From Actinacidiphila rubida (lineage in GTDB: Bacteria > Actinomycetota > Actinomycetes > Streptomycetales > Streptomycetaceae), in assembly GCF_900110255.1 (NCBI RefSeq), contig NZ_FODD01000003.1:170463-234462 (forward strand): a DNA stretch of 64,000 nucleotides, given 5' to 3'. The position numbers and the translations under genes are program-made. Within the stretch, counting starts at the first letter, position 1; every line of letters starts with the position of its first letter. The notes under the pieces are model-generated. The model did no database searches. It had not been told where the DNA came from and saw nothing but the letters and a program-made list of their open reading frames with translations. Of the stretch, positions 1-9,630 are shown one piece after another.

Positions 1-422
1 TGATCGTCCACGACGCGGCGCGCGACCGGATCGTGGTGCTGCGCCGCGGCCGGGGCAGCAGCTTCGGCCACGGGTTGTGGGACCTGCCGCTCGGCAAGGT
101 CGAGCCGGGCGAGCCCGTGACGGCCGCCGCGGTACGCGAACTGCGCGAGGAGACGGGGCTGGTGGTGGCCCCCGAGGCGCTCACCCTGGCGCACGTGCTG
201 CACGCCGGGGCCGGCACCGGGACGCCGCACGGCTACCTCACCGTGGTGTTCGCGGCCACCGCGTGGTCGGGCGAGCCGGAGAACCGCGAGCCGGACCGCC
301 ACGACGACGTGCGGTGGGCGGAACTCGACTCCCTGCCGCGGGAGTTCGTGCCGAGCACGGAGAAGATCGTGCGGGCCTGGCGGGCCGGCCTGGTCGGACC
401 CACGCTGCACCGCTGGGAGTGA
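1..422 (+). CDS. NUDIX hydrolase, 5' end missing
   Basis: The reading frame is open from base 3 at the window edge, so the N-terminus lies outside the window. The NUDIX box G-x5-E-x7-REL-x-EE-x-GL is complete and encoded at about 93-161; it forms the metal-binding loop-helix that cleaves nucleoside diphosphates linked to another group. The C-terminal half ([23 protein letters not shown]..) matches the usual strand that ends a small, about 150-residue NUDIX domain. The substrate cannot be told from the motif: 8-oxo-dGTP, ADP-ribose and other nucleotides are all possible. No partner gene is visible because upstream DNA is absent. Confidence 0.9.
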   Translation, partial: IVHDAARDRIVVLRRGRGSSFGHGLWDLPLGKVEPGEPVTAAAVRELREETGLVVAPEALTLAHVLHAGAGTGTPHGYLTVVFAATAWSGEPENREPDRHDDVRWAELDSLPREFVPSTEKIVRAWRAGLVGPTLHRWE

Positions 423-432
423 CCCGCGGCGT

Positions 433-496
433 CCGCCGCCGCAGCCGTCCGCCGCCGCAACCGTCGCCACCGCAACCGGCTGCCGTCGCAACCGTC
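433..496. repeat. 16-bp tandem repeat, about four copies
   Basis: Four consecutive 16-base units built on CCGCCGCCGCAACCGT lie between the convergent NUDIX and zinc-ribbon genes. The first two differ at one base; the third and fourth are more diverged. There is no dyad, so it is not an obvious terminator. It is probably slippage-prone intergenic DNA. Confidence 0.6.
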
Positions 497-519
497 CGGT
501 GTCGCCAACGCCCGGCGGA

Positions 520-744
520 CTAGTCGGGCTTGGCCGCGAACAGCTCCAAGTGCCCGCACGCCGGGCAGCGGAACGCCTCGATCTGCCAGCGCGGACGGCC
601 CATGCGCTTGGCGTTGCCCAGGGGGCCGCGCTGCAACCACCCGGCTATCCAGCGGGCGTAGCCGCGCGTGCCCTGGCCCGAGTCCTCGACGAAACCCGGC
701 TCCAGACCGATGGCGCCGCACTGGGTGCACGTGATCGCTTCCAC
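520..744 (-). CDS. Small zinc-ribbon protein
   Basis: A 74-residue protein with CTQC near the N-terminus and CPAC near the C-terminus, the spacing of a treble-clef or zinc-ribbon fold. The middle is basic and aromatic (GYARWIAGWLQRG, RPRWQIEAF). The GTG start at 744 is chosen because it places the first CxxC directly after the initiator; longer in-frame extensions run into low-complexity shadow sequence. It ends with FAAKPD. It probably binds Zn; nucleic-acid or protein binding is inference. It is transcribed toward the NUDIX gene, with the repeat array between them. No enzymatic role can be assigned. Confidence 0.7.
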   Translation of the reverse strand: MEAITCTQCGAIGLEPGFVEDSGQGTRGYARWIAGWLQRGPLGNAKRMGRPRWQIEAFRCPACGHLELFAAKPD

Positions 745-840
745 GGCGCGAAGTGTAGGCGGACCGTCACGCGACCCGTAGGGGCCGCGTGGGCCCTTCG
801 GGGGATGGACCCGCCCCGACTGCGGGGGGAACGTGGGGGG

Positions 841-1227
841 ATGGGACGAAAAGGGAAGGTCTGGCTGGCCGGGGCCGTCTGCGCGGTCGCCGCCGCGGCC
901 GTCGCGGGGTGCGACCCCGCGGACGGCCTGGGGGCGAGTGCCGTGTCCGTCACCACGGACCAACTGGCCACGCACGAGCTGAAACACGACGGCGTCAAGG
1001 TGCAGTGGCTCTCGTGCAGCGCCACCACCGGCACCAGGTCGGCGAAGGTCGACTGCCTGGGCCGCACCGACGACCAGCGGAAGATCACCGTCAAGGGAAC
1101 CGTCACCGAGCAGAGGGACGACACGTGCGTCCGCGGCCGGCTGGTCGCGGTCGCCGGCGGCAGGACGGTGTTCGACGTCGGGGGACTCGGCGACTGCGTG
1201 CGGCACAGCAGCCCGGGGAGGAGCTGA
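841..1227 (+). CDS. Small secreted lipoprotein
   Basis: A 128-residue protein starting with a basic MGRKGKVW, a hydrophobic stretch and the lipobox VAGC at residues 21-24, so it should be lipidated on that Cys by Lgt and anchored outside the membrane. The mature part has four further Cys (LSCS, VDCLG, DTCVRG, GDCVRH), suggesting two disulfides in an extracytoplasmic domain. A run of G and an ATG at 841 form the start; upstream in-frame codons would place charged sequence before the signal. The arrangement resembles small actinobacterial DUF4333-type lipoproteins, but I am not sure of the family. The tricorn-like gene follows after 19 bases. Confidence 0.75.
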   Translation: MGRKGKVWLAGAVCAVAAAAVAGCDPADGLGASAVSVTTDQLATHELKHDGVKVQWLSCSATTGTRSAKVDCLGRTDDQRKITVKGTVTEQRDDTCVRGRLVAVAGGRTVFDVGGLGDCVRHSSPGRS

Positions 1228-1246
1228 GCGAAGTTAGGGTGGCCCG

Positions 1247-4200
1247 GTGACCAACGAGCCGGCGCAGCCCGCGCAGCCTTCGCAGACGCCACTGACATCC
1301 GCACGGCCGTCGCCGCCGTCGTACCTCAGGAACCCGCATCCGCACGGGGAGTTGATCGCCTTCACCGCGGAGGACGACGTGTGGCTGGCGCCCCTGGACG
1401 GCGGCCGGGCGTGGCGGGTCAGCGCGGACGACATGCCCGTCGGGCGGCCCAGGATCAGCCCGGACGGCGAGCAGGTCGCCTGGACCTCCACGCGGGACGG
1501 CGCCCCCGAGGTGCACCTGGCGCCGCTCGCCGGCGGCCCGTCGACGCGGTTGACGTACTGGGGCAACTCCCGTACGGCGGTGCGGACCTGGACGCCCGGC
1601 GGCGACCTGGTGGTGATCAGTACCGAGGGCCAGGCGTCGTTGCGCCGCACCTGGGCGCGCCGGCTGCCGCTGGACGGCGGGCCGGCCCGGACGCTGCCGT
1701 ACGGGCCGGTCGGCGACCTGGCGTACGGGCCGGGCGGCGCGGTGCTGCTGCAGACGGTGGCGATGGGCCGGGAGGCCGCGTACTGGAAGGGCTACCGGGG
1801 CGGCACCGCCGGGAAGCTGTGGCTGGACCCGGACGGCGGCGGGGAGTTCCACCGCGTGCACGCCGACCTCGACGGCAACATCGAGTGCCCGATGTGGGTC
1901 GGTGAGCGGATCGCCTTCCTGTCCGACCACGAGGGCGACGGCGCGCTGTACTCCAGCCTGCCCGACGGTACGGGCCTGCGCCGCCACACCCCGGTCGGCA
2001 CCGGCTTCTACGCCCGCCAGGCCGCCACCGACGGCACGCGCGTCGCGTACGCCCGCGCCGGACGCATCCACCTGCTCGACGACCTCGACGAGGCGCGGCC
2101 GCGCCCGCTGGAGGTGCGGCTCGGCGGCCAGCGCACCGATCTGCAGCCCCACCCGGTGCGCGCCGCCCACCACTTGGGCGACGCGCGCCCCGACCACACC
2201 GGGCGCGGCAGCGCCGTGGAGATCCGCGGCGGCGTCCACTGGGTCACCCACCGCGGCGGCCCGGCCCGGGCGCTGACCGCGGTCCCCGGGGTGCGCACCC
2301 GCCACCCGCGGGTCTTCCAGCAGGGCAGCGAGCAGCACGTGGTGTGGGTCACCGACGCCGAGGGCGACGACGCGCTGGAGATCGCGCCCGCCACCGGGCT
2401 GCCGGCCGGCACCGCGCCGCGGCGCCTGGCGGCCGGGCGCCTGGGCCGGGTGCACGAGATCGAGGTGTCGCCCGACGGTCACCGCATCGCGGTCGCGAGC
2501 CACGACGGGCGGGTGCTGCTGGTCGAGGCGCAGACCGGCGAGGTGCGCGAAGTCGTCGCGGGCGACGCGGGCGACGCGTCGGGGCTGGCGTTCTCGCCGG
2601 ACTCCGGCTGGCTGGCCTGGTCGCATCCCGGCCCCGGCTCGCTGCGGCAGATCAGGCTCGCCGCGACCTCCGACCTCACCGTGGTCGACGCGACGCCCCT
2701 GCGCTTCCAGGACTTCGCGCCCGCCTTCACCGCCGACGGCAGGCACCTGGCGTTCCTGTCCGAGCGGGCCTTCGACCCCGTGTACGACGCGCAGGTCTTC
2801 GACCTGTCCTTCCCCAACGCCTGCCGTCCCTACCTGCTGACGCTCGCCGCCGCGACGCCGTCGCCGTTCGGCCCGCAGCGCCACGGCCGCCCGTACGACG
2901 ACGACGGCGACGACGCCCACGGCGAGGCCGACGGCGGCGGGCAGCAGGGCGACGACAAGGAGCACGGCGACGGCGACGGCGCCGCGGACCGGCCCCGCCC
3001 CACCACCGTCGACGCCGACGGGCTCGCCGACCGCATCGTGCCCTTCCCCGTGGAGGCCGGCCGCTACTCGGGGCTGCGCGCGGCCAAGGGCGGCGTGCTG
3101 TGGCTGCGGCACCCGCTGACCGGCGTCCTCGGCTCCGCGCTGGCCACCCCCGAGGCGCAGCCGCCCGGCACCGTGCTGGAGCGCTACGACCTCACGCGGC
3201 TGCGGCTGGAGGAGATCACCGACGACGCCGACGACTTCGCGGTCACCGGCGACGGCACGAAGGTGCTGGTCGCCGGTGACGGGCGGCTGCGGATCACGGC
3301 CGCCGACAGCAAGGCCGACTCCTCCGACGACTCGGACTCCACCACGAGCGTCGACCTCGGCCGGATCCGGGTCACCGTCCGTCCGGCCGCCGAGTGGCGG
3401 CAGATGTTCGACGAGGCGCACCGGCTGATGCGCGACAACTTCTGGCGGGCCGACATGGGCGGCCTGGACTGGGACGCCAGCGCCGCCCGCTACCGCCCGC
3501 TGCTGGACGCCGTGGCCACCCACGACGACCTGGTGGACCTGCTGTGGGAACTCCACGGCGACCTGCGCACCTCCCACGCCTACGTCACCCCGCGCGGCGG
3601 CTACCGCGACCCGCTGCACCGCCAGGGCCTGCTCGGCGCGGACATCTCCCGCGCGGAGGACGGCACGTGGCGGATCGACCGGGTGCTGCCCGGCGAGTCC
3701 TCCGACCCGCACGCCCGCTCACCGCTGGCGGCGCCCGGGGTCGCGGTCCGCGCGGGCGACACCCTGCTGGCCGTCGGCGGCCACCCCGTCGACCCGGTCA
3801 CCGGGCCCGCGCCGCTGCTCGTGGGCACCGCGGGCAAGCCCGTCGAGCTGTCCGTCGGCCCGGCCGGCGGCGGCGCCGTCCGCCATGTGGTGGTCGTACC
3901 GCTCGCCGACGAGGAGCCGCTGCGCTACCACGACTGGGTGGCCGGCCGCCGTGCCCACGTCCACGCCGTGTCCGAGGGCCGGCTCGGCTACCTGCACGTC
4001 CCCGACATGGTCGGCAGCGGCTGGGCGCAGCTCCACCGCGACCTGCGGGTGGAGGTCGCGCGCGAGGGCCTGGTGGTGGACGTCCGGGAGAACCGCGGCG
4101 GCCACACCTCGCAGCTGGTCGTGGAGAAGCTGGCCCGCCGCATCATCGGCTGGGACGTGCCGCGCAACGGCCTGCCGTTCAGCTACCCGCAGGACGCGCC

Positions 4201-4564
4201 CCGCGGTCCGGTCGTCGCGGTCGCGAACGAGTTCTCCGGCTCGGACGGGGACATCGTCACCGCGGCGGTGCGCGCCCTGGGCATCGGCCAGGTGGTCGGC
4301 ACCCGGACGTGGGGCGGTGTCATCGGCATCGACAGCCGCTACGAGCTGGTCGACGGCACCGGGGTCACCCAGCCCAAGTACGCGATGTGGCTGGACGGTT
4401 ACGGCTGGGACCTGGAGAACCGCGGTGTCACGCCCGACGTCGAGATCGTCACCACCCCGCAGGACTGGGCGCACGACCGCGACCCGCAGCTCGACCACGC
4501 CGTCACCCTCGCGCTGGACGCGCTGACCGCCAGCCCCGCGAAGCAGCCGCCGTCGCTGCCCTGA
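1247..4564 (+). CDS. Tricorn-like S41 serine protease
   Basis: This 1105-residue protein has the tricorn layout: an N-terminal beta-propeller half (repeats such as [26 protein letters not shown]), a second propeller, an Asp-rich low-complexity insertion at about 545-585, a C1 helical segment, a PDZ-like domain ([19 protein letters not shown]) and the C2 catalytic core. Catalytic residues by family analogy are His777 (RTSHAY) and Ser999 (FSGSDGD); the end has [10 protein letters not shown] as in tricorn. Tricorn enzymes degrade oligopeptides released by larger proteases in the cytosol; there is no signal peptide, which fits. The GTG at 1247 follows the stop of the lipoprotein closely. Length is normal for the actinobacterial family (about 1050-1150). 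Confidence 0.93.
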   Translation: MTNEPAQPAQPSQTPLTSARPSPPSYLRNPHPHGELIAFTAEDDVWLAPLDGGRAWRVSADDMPVGRPRISPDGEQVAWTSTRDGAPEVHLAPLAGGPSTRLTYWGNSRTAVRTWTPGGDLVVISTEGQASLRRTWARRLPLDGGPARTLPYGPVGDLAYGPGGAVLLQTVAMGREAAYWKGYRGGTAGKLWLDPDGGGEFHRVHADLDGNIECPMWVGERIAFLSDHEGDGALYSSLPDGTGLRRHTPVGTGFYARQAATDGTRVAYARAGRIHLLDDLDEARPRPLEVRLGGQRTDLQPHPVRAAHHLGDARPDHTGRGSAVEIRGGVHWVTHRGGPARALTAVPGVRTRHPRVFQQGSEQHVVWVTDAEGDDALEIAPATGLPAGTAPRRLAAGRLGRVHEIEVSPDGHRIAVASHDGRVLLVEAQTGEVREVVAGDAGDASGLAFSPDSGWLAWSHPGPGSLRQIRLAATSDLTVVDATPLRFQDFAPAFTADGRHLAFLSERAFDPVYDAQVFDLSFPNACRPYLLTLAAATPSPFGPQRHGRPYDDDGDDAHGEADGGGQQGDDKEHGDGDGAADRPRPTTVDADGLADRIVPFPVEAGRYSGLRAAKGGVLWLRHPLTGVLGSALATPEAQPPGTVLERYDLTRLRLEEITDDADDFAVTGDGTKVLVAGDGRLRITAADSKADSSDDSDSTTSVDLGRIRVTVRPAAEWRQMFDEAHRLMRDNFWRADMGGLDWDASAARYRPLLDAVATHDDLVDLLWELHGDLRTSHAYVTPRGGYRDPLHRQGLLGADISRAEDGTWRIDRVLPGESSDPHARSPLAAPGVAVRAGDTLLAVGGHPVDPVTGPAPLLVGTAGKPVELSVGPAGGGAVRHVVVVPLADEEPLRYHDWVAGRRAHVHAVSEGRLGYLHVPDMVGSGWAQLHRDLRVEVAREGLVVDVRENRGGHTSQLVVEKLARRIIGWDVPRNGLPFSYPQDAPRGPVVAVANEFSGSDGDIVTAAVRALGIGQVVGTRTWGGVIGIDSRYELVDGTGVTQPKYAMWLDGYGWDLENRGVTPDVEIVTTPQDWAHDRDPQLDHAVTLALDALTASPAKQPPSLP

Positions 4565-4708
4565 CGCCGGTCCGCCCCCCCGGGCCCGCGGCGGCACCTC
4601 CCCGCACGCGGCGCCCGGCGGGGCCGCGCCCTGCCGATCAAGGCCCGTGCCGAGCGAGTAGCATCGGCGCTGCCCGGACCCGTGCCCACGACCCGAGGGG
4701 GAGCCGCC

Positions 4709-5065
4709 ATGGCGGGAGAGCCGCAGCCCGACTGCCTGTTCTGCAGGATCGTCACGGGGGAGATCCCGGCGACGGTCGTGCGGGAGACGGAGACGACCGT
4801 CGCGTTCCGCGACATCAGCCCGAAGGCTCCGACGCACGTCCTCGTGATCCCGCGGGTGCACTACCCCGACGCCGCGTCGCTCGCCGCGGGCGACCCCGCC
4901 GCCGCGGCCGACGTGCTGCGGGAGGCGGGCGAGGTCGCCGCGCAGGAGAAGGTCGACGGCAGCGGCTACCGCGTGGTGTTCAACACCGGTCCGGGGGCGG
5001 GCCAGACCGTGTTCCACGCGCACGCGCACGTCCTGGGCGGCGGCGACATGCCGCACATGGTCTGA
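4709..5065 (+). CDS. HIT-family nucleotide-binding protein
   Basis: A 118-residue histidine-triad protein. It has the N-terminal [13 protein letters not shown] signature of the Hint branch and the triad HAHAHVLGG near the C-terminus, in which the middle His attacks the alpha-phosphate of AMP conjugates. The ATG at 4709 is preceded by GAGGGGGA; a GTG at 4682 is in frame but lacks a ribosome binding site. Hint proteins hydrolyse adenosine 5'-phosphoramidates and aminoacyl-AMP in the cytosol. The RNase Z gene starts 23 bases after its stop, so the two are probably co-transcribed. Confidence 0.93.
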   Translation: MAGEPQPDCLFCRIVTGEIPATVVRETETTVAFRDISPKAPTHVLVIPRVHYPDAASLAAGDPAAAADVLREAGEVAAQEKVDGSGYRVVFNTGPGAGQTVFHAHAHVLGGGDMPHMV

Positions 5066-5088
5066 CCCGGCACGACCGGCCGCACACC

Positions 5089-5994
5089 GTGTCCGCCCGC
5101 GAGCTCGTCGTCCTCGGCACCGCCAGCCAGGTGCCCACCCGCCAGCGCAACCACAACGGGTACGTGCTGCGGTGGGACGGCGAGGGCATCCTGTTCGACC
5201 CCGGCGAGGGCAGCCAGCGGCAGATGCTGCACGCCGGGGTGTCGGCGACCGACCTGACCCGGATCTGCGTCACCCACTTCCACGGCGACCACTCGCTGGG
5301 GCTGGCCGGCGTGATCCAGCGGATCAACCTCGACCGGGTGCCGCACCCGGTCACCGCGTACTACCCGGCGAGCGGGCAGCGGTACTTCGACCGGCTGCGC
5401 CACTCCACGGCCTATCACGAGACCGCCGACCTGCGGGAGCGGCCCGTCACCGGTGACGGCGCCGTCGCGGAGACGCCCGCGTTCACGCTGTCCGCGGCCA
5501 GGCTGTCGCACCCCGTCGAGTCGTTCGGGTACCGGCTCGTCGAACCCGACGGGCGCCGCCTGGTGCCGGAACGCCTCGCCGAGCACGGCATCGCGGGCCC
5601 CGACGTCGGACGGCTGCAACGGGAGGGCTCGCTGCGCGGCGTGGACCTGGCGGAGGTCAGCGAGCCGCGTCCCGGCCAGCGGTTCGCCTTCGTGATGGAC
5701 ACCCGGCTGTGCGGCGCGGTCCACGAACTGGCCGCGGACTGCGACCTGCTGGTCATCGAGTCCACGTTCCTCGACGCCGACGCGGAACTGGCCGCGGACC
5801 ACGGGCACCTGACGGCCGGACAGGCCGGCGCGGTGGCCCGCCGGGCGGGTGTCCGCCACCTGGTGCTGACCCACTTCTCGCAGCGCTACAGCGACCCGGA
5901 CCTGTTCGCCGCCGACGCGCGCGCCGCCGGCTTCACCGGTGAACTCACCGTCGCCGAGGACCTGATGCACGTCCCCGTCCCCAGGCGCCGCTGA
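5089..5994 (+). CDS. rnz: Ribonuclease Z (MBL fold)
   Basis: A 301-residue metallo-beta-lactamase-fold protein with H63-x-H65-x-D67-H68 (THFHGDH), further ligands MDTR and a terminal LTHFSQRY, all typical of RNase Z/ElaC. It removes the 3' trailer of pre-tRNA. The GTG at 5089 gives the family N-terminus ([14 protein letters not shown]). The central insertion with [17 protein letters not shown] corresponds to the RNase Z region between the metal sites. It is coupled to the HIT gene upstream. An arylsulfatase-like MBL enzyme is the main alternative but less likely given the [11 protein letters not shown] and DTR motifs. Confidence 0.88.
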   Translation: MSARELVVLGTASQVPTRQRNHNGYVLRWDGEGILFDPGEGSQRQMLHAGVSATDLTRICVTHFHGDHSLGLAGVIQRINLDRVPHPVTAYYPASGQRYFDRLRHSTAYHETADLRERPVTGDGAVAETPAFTLSAARLSHPVESFGYRLVEPDGRRLVPERLAEHGIAGPDVGRLQREGSLRGVDLAEVSEPRPGQRFAFVMDTRLCGAVHELAADCDLLVIESTFLDADAELAADHGHLTAGQAGAVARRAGVRHLVLTHFSQRYSDPDLFAADARAAGFTGELTVAEDLMHVPVPRRR

Positions 5995-6054
5995 CCGCCG
6001 CGGTGGTGCCGCGTGCCGTCCGCGGGCCCGGGGACCGGGTGTGCGCGCGACGCG

Positions 6055-6834
6055 CTACGGCAGGTAGTACATCGGGTTCGGGAGCTTGTAGGACTTCTGC
6101 GCGTGCCCGCCGGACAGGTCGCTGTACTGGTCGCCGAAGTTGGCGACGATCGTGTAGCCGAGCGACTCGATGTGCGCGCGGGTCCCCGACTTGTAGTCGA
6201 TCGTCGTGCAGGACGCGCCGCACGGCAGGTACGCGGGCGGGTTGGCGGGGTTCTTCAGGTACAGGTGGGCGGTGTCGGCCGGGGCGCGGTAGCCCACCGC
6301 GGTCAGGTTGCGGACGGTGTCGGCCCGCTGCGCCTCGGGCCGGCCGGTGATCCAGAAGACCGTGTAGCCGTGGTCCGCCGCCCAGTTGGCGAGGGTGTCC
6401 ATGCCGAACACCGGCGCCATGTTCTTGCTGTCCAGGTACGCCTGGTTGCTGGCGGGGGAGTAGTTGAAGCCCACCTCCAGCTCGTAGTTGTAGGTCAGCA
6501 GCGAGGTGTCGTCGACGTCCAGGACGATGGCCGGGCGGTCGGCGTGCCGTCCGGCCCGCGCCAGGTAGGACGTGGCCTTGGACTCGATGCCGGCGAGCTG
6601 CGCGGCGTAGTTGCCGGTGGCCGAGGCGTAGTGCTCGCCCGAGGCGTCCACCGTGTCGCCGTAGTACGCCTTGATCTGGGAGATCTCGGTGGTGAGGTTG
6701 GTGATCTCCTTGTCGCTGCGCGGCACGGAGTTGTCCGCGGAGGCCGCGCCGACGCCGTAGAGGGTGGCGCCGAGCGTGGCCGCGGCGGCGGCCAGTGCCA
6801 GGGAGCGGCGGACGGACAGACGTGCACGGGGCAT
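6055..6834 (-). CDS. Secreted HAD-type acid phosphatase
   Basis: A 259-residue protein beginning with a basic MPRARLSVRR, then a hydrophobic Ala-rich segment and ASA before DNSVP, i.e. a signal peptide cleaved near residue 34. The HAD nucleophile motif DVDDT is at 106-110 and VFWITGRPE supplies motif II, as in class B/C non-specific acid phosphatases. Residues YLPCGASCTTIDYKSGTR carry motif III Lys. The start at 6834 has AAGGAG upstream; an ATG at 6870 is in frame but lacks one. It would release phosphate from organic esters outside the cell. It reads away from the GH4 gene. Confidence 0.88.
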   Translation of the reverse strand: MPRARLSVRRSLALAAAAATLGATLYGVGAASADNSVPRSDKEITNLTTEISQIKAYYGDTVDASGEHYASATGNYAAQLAGIESKATSYLARAGRHADRPAIVLDVDDTSLLTYNYELEVGFNYSPASNQAYLDSKNMAPVFGMDTLANWAADHGYTVFWITGRPEAQRADTVRNLTAVGYRAPADTAHLYLKNPANPPAYLPCGASCTTIDYKSGTRAHIESLGYTIVANFGDQYSDLSGGHAQKSYKLPNPMYYLP

Positions 6835-6868
6835 GGCGGTGCTCCTTCGATGCTCGTTGGTGCGGCGC

Positions 6869-6898
6869 AACTTAGACCCCCTGATCTGAGCAGGTCAA
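6869..6898 (-). promoter_or_regulatory. Candidate promoter of the acid phosphatase gene
   Basis: On the minus strand TTGACC (6898-6893) and TAAGTT (6874-6869) are separated by 18 bases, a good match to a primary-sigma promoter, 35 bases before the chosen start. The surrounding 6870-6960 stretch is less GC-rich than its neighbours. Further upstream, three 11-base units beginning GTTAA, GTTCA and GTTCA lie on the plus strand at about 6952-6984 and could be a degenerate PHO box. Confidence 0.45.
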
Positions 6899-6975
6899 GG
6901 GTTGTCTACGCGCGTCAGGCATCGTTGACGTACCGTCGGTTTTACTTTCGCGTTAATCCCCAGTTCAGGGCGGGT

Positions 6976-8289
6976 TCACCAGCCGGACGCCCGCAGGATG
7001 CGGTCGGCGGCGGCCGCGGAGTCCACCAGCGGGTGCAGGGCCAGCGCCCGCAGCGCGGCCGTCCGCGCCCCCGTCGACGCCGCCTCGATCGCCGCGCGCT
7101 CCACCGACTTCACCGCCAGCATCAGGCCCGCCTGGTGCTCGTCGGGCGGCGCCACCGGCAGCGGTCGCGCCCCGAACGCCCCCACCTCGCACGGCACTTC
7201 GACCACCGCGTCGGCGTCCAGGAACGGCACCGCGCCGCCCCCCGGCACGTTCAGCACCAGCGTCGTCCGTTCGTCGCGCGCGATCGCCCGCATCAGCGCG
7301 AGCGCCACCCGGTCGTAGCCGCCGCCGTCCAGGTCGTGCGGGTCGCGCTCCCAACCGCCGGTCGCCGCGCGGTTCTCCGCCATGTACGTCTCCTCACGCT
7401 CCCGCCGCGCCGCCTCCCACAGCGCGAACGCCGAGGCCGGCGCCTCGTCGGCGGCCGCCAGGAACGCCTCCTGCCGGGCGTCCAGGAACTCCCCGCGGGT
7501 CCGCCCGGAGGAGCGCACCGCGGCCAGCGCCTCGCGCGCGAAGTAGTAGTAGTGCAGGTACTCGTTGGGCAGCGACCCCAGCGCGGAAAGCCACCCGGCC
7601 CCGAACAGCCGCCCCTCCTCGAACCCTTCGAGGGCGGCAGGGTCCGCGAGCAGCCCCGGCAGCAGGTCGGGACCGTCCGGCTCGGCCCACATCCGCCGCA
7701 GCCAGCCCAGGTGGTTCAGCCCGACGTAGTCGAAGCCGAAGCCGGGCGCGTCCGGGTCCGCGCCGGCCGCCCGCGCGGCCCGCCGCACCAGACCCACCGG
7801 CGAGTCGCAGATCCCGATCACCCGCGGGCCCAGGACCCGCGCCATCGCCTCGGTCACCATGCCCGCCGGGTTGGTGAAGTTCACCACCCAGGCCTCCGGT
7901 GCCAGCGCCCGCACCCGCTCCGCGATCGCCACGGCGACCGGCAGCGTCCGCAGCCCGTACAGCACCCCGCCGGCGCCGACCGTCTCCTGCCCGAGCACGC
8001 CTTCGCCCAGCGGCACCCGCTCGTCCCGCACCCGGCCCGCGGTGCCGCCCACCCGGATCGCGGAGAACACGAAGTCCGTGTCCCGTACCGCGTCGTCCAG
8101 GTCCGCGGCGATCCGCACCGCGGGACCCGGCACCGGCAGCGGCATCGACGCCAGCACCGACGCCACCACCCGCAGCCGCCGCTCGTCGGTGTCGTGCAGC
8201 ACCACCTCGGTCACCGTCGGATCGCCCGCCAGCGCCCGGTACACCAGCGGCACGCGGAAACCGCCGCCGCCCAGGACCGTCAGCCTCAT
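6976..8289 (-). CDS. GH4 family 6-phospho-beta-glucosidase-like enzyme
   Basis: A 437-residue glycoside hydrolase of family 4. The N-terminus MRLTVLGGGGFRVPLVYRAL is the NAD-binding Rossmann start; NFTNPAGMVTEA, ICDSPVG and GLNHLGW contain the Asn, Cys and His residues that bind NAD, Mn and substrate in GH4. These enzymes cleave phosphorylated or free glycosides by an oxidation-elimination mechanism. The ATG at 8289 is preceded by GGAGGAGG. It is divergent from a PfkB kinase, so both may serve one sugar pathway. No PTS or ABC sugar transporter lies nearby, so the substrate is unknown. Confidence 0.9.
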   Translation of the reverse strand: MRLTVLGGGGFRVPLVYRALAGDPTVTEVVLHDTDERRLRVVASVLASMPLPVPGPAVRIAADLDDAVRDTDFVFSAIRVGGTAGRVRDERVPLGEGVLGQETVGAGGVLYGLRTLPVAVAIAERVRALAPEAWVVNFTNPAGMVTEAMARVLGPRVIGICDSPVGLVRRAARAAGADPDAPGFGFDYVGLNHLGWLRRMWAEPDGPDLLPGLLADPAALEGFEEGRLFGAGWLSALGSLPNEYLHYYYFAREALAAVRSSGRTRGEFLDARQEAFLAAADEAPASAFALWEAARREREETYMAENRAATGGWERDPHDLDGGGYDRVALALMRAIARDERTTLVLNVPGGGAVPFLDADAVVEVPCEVGAFGARPLPVAPPDEHQAGLMLAVKSVERAAIEAASTGARTAALRALALHPLVDSAAAADRILRASGW

Positions 8290-8362
8290 GACCCCTCCTC
8301 CGGTTCACCCGCGGCACCCGCGGGTCCGCCACGCGCCCGCCGCCACCCGCCGGCCTGCTGGG

Positions 8363-8388
8363 CACTGTCGGTGCCGTCAGGCACAGTG
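8363..8388. promoter_or_regulatory. Inverted repeat in front of the PfkB kinase
   Basis: CACTGT (8363-8368) and ACAGTG (8383-8388) form 6-base arms 14 bases apart, with GTGCC/GGCAC nested inside. It ends seven bases before the kinase ATG at 8395 and lies in the GH4-kinase divergent region. A repressor operator or an RNA hairpin at the start codon are both possible. Confidence 0.35.
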
Positions 8389-8394
8389 TGAACC

Positions 8395-9504
8395 ATGGAC
8401 GACCAGCCCGTTCTCGACCCGCTGGGCGCGCTGCGCGCCCCCGGCGACCCGGAGGCCGACGTCTACCTGACCGGCACCGTGTTCCTCGACATCATCTTCA
8501 CCGGCCTGGACAGCGCGCCCGTGCGCGGCACCGAGTCCTGGGCCCGCGGCATGGGCTCCAGCCCCGGCGGCATCGCCAACATGGCCACCGCCCTGGCCCG
8601 CCTCGGCCTGCGCACCACCCTCGCCGCGGCCTTCGGCGACGACGTCTACGGGGACTACTGCTGGGACAGCCTGGAGAGCGGCGAGGGCATCGACCTCGGC
8701 CCCTCCCGCAAGGTGCCCGGCTGGCACTCGCCCGTCACCGTGTCGATGGCCTACGAGGGCGAGCGCACCATGGTCAGCCACGGCCACCAGGCGCCGCCGC
8801 CCGAGGACACCGTCCCCGCCTGCCCGGTGCCCGCCCGCGCCGCCGTGGCGTCCCTGGGCCGGCGCGGGGAGCCCGGCGAGCACGACGAGGCGTGGATCGC
8901 CCGTGCCGCCGCCTCCGGCACCAAGGTCTTCGCCGACGTCGGCTGGGACGACAGCGGCCGCTGGGACCGCGCCGACCTCGACGGCCTGCGGCACTGCGCC
9001 GCCTTCCTGCCGAACGCGGAGGAGGCCATGCGCTACACGCGCACCTCCAGCCCCCGCGAGGCCGCCCGCCGGCTCGCCGACCTCGTCCCGCTCGCCGTCG
9101 TCACCCTCGGCGCGGAGGGCGCCTGCGCCGTGGACTCCGCGACCGGCCAGACCGCCGAGGTGCCGGCGCTGCTCGTCGAGGCGCTGGACCCCACCGGCGC
9201 GGGCGACGTGTTCGTCGCCGGCTTCGTCACCGGCACCCTCGCCGGCTGGCCGCTCGCCGACCGGCTGGCGTTCGCCTCGCTGTCGGCGGCGCTGTCCGTC
9301 CAGGAGTTCGGCGGTTCGCTGTCCGCCCCCGGCTGGACCGAGATCGCCGCCTGGTGGGAACAGGTCAAGTCGCTGTCCGGGCAGGCCCACGCCGACCCCG
9401 AGGCGCTGCGCCGCTACGCCTTCCTCGACGCGCTGCTGCCGGCCGCGCTGCGCTGCGGCCCGCGCCGCCGCGCCGTCCCCACCATCGGCTTCCGCCATGC
9501 CTGA
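8395..9504 (+). CDS. PfkB-family carbohydrate kinase
   Basis: A 369-residue ribokinase/PfkB protein. It has GGIANMATALARLGL near the N-terminus (substrate-binding signature) and DPTGAGDVFVAGFVTG near the C-terminus, with the Asp of GAGD as catalytic base and the anion hole at the start of the helix. The first 30 residues (DPLGALRAPGD) and last 30 extend beyond the usual 300-320 residues. It phosphorylates a sugar or nucleoside with ATP in the cytosol. The facing GH4 gene suggests a glycoside-derived sugar, but the substrate is not determinable. Confidence 0.88.
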   Translation: MDDQPVLDPLGALRAPGDPEADVYLTGTVFLDIIFTGLDSAPVRGTESWARGMGSSPGGIANMATALARLGLRTTLAAAFGDDVYGDYCWDSLESGEGIDLGPSRKVPGWHSPVTVSMAYEGERTMVSHGHQAPPPEDTVPACPVPARAAVASLGRRGEPGEHDEAWIARAAASGTKVFADVGWDDSGRWDRADLDGLRHCAAFLPNAEEAMRYTRTSSPREAARRLADLVPLAVVTLGAEGACAVDSATGQTAEVPALLVEALDPTGAGDVFVAGFVTGTLAGWPLADRLAFASLSAALSVQEFGGSLSAPGWTEIAAWWEQVKSLSGQAHADPEALRRYAFLDALLPAALRCGPRRRAVPTIGFRHA

Positions 9505-9630
9505 GGGGCCGGGCGGCAGCTCTAAACCCCTCGGCGGCGGGCGCCTCACGTCGTACGCTTGGAACCTCCAGGACACCCTGGGAAACCTCGAACAGCAGAA
9601 GGCGGGATGAGCAGGCCCTAGCGCCGGCCC

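Noticed and set aside
433..496. Tandem repeats here and at 23090, 44470 and 53859 considered as CRISPR
   Set aside because: Units are 6-16 bases without unique spacers, and there are no cas genes nearby.
1103..3712. 869-codon frame on the minus strand opposite the tricorn-like gene
   Set aside because: Shadow of high-GC coding bias: Val/Arg/Gly/Gln-rich, no domain, overlaps a well-supported protease gene.
9607..9621. Four-codon frame MSRP before phoH as a leader peptide
   Set aside because: Too short and without regulatory codons or paired hairpins; likely chance.
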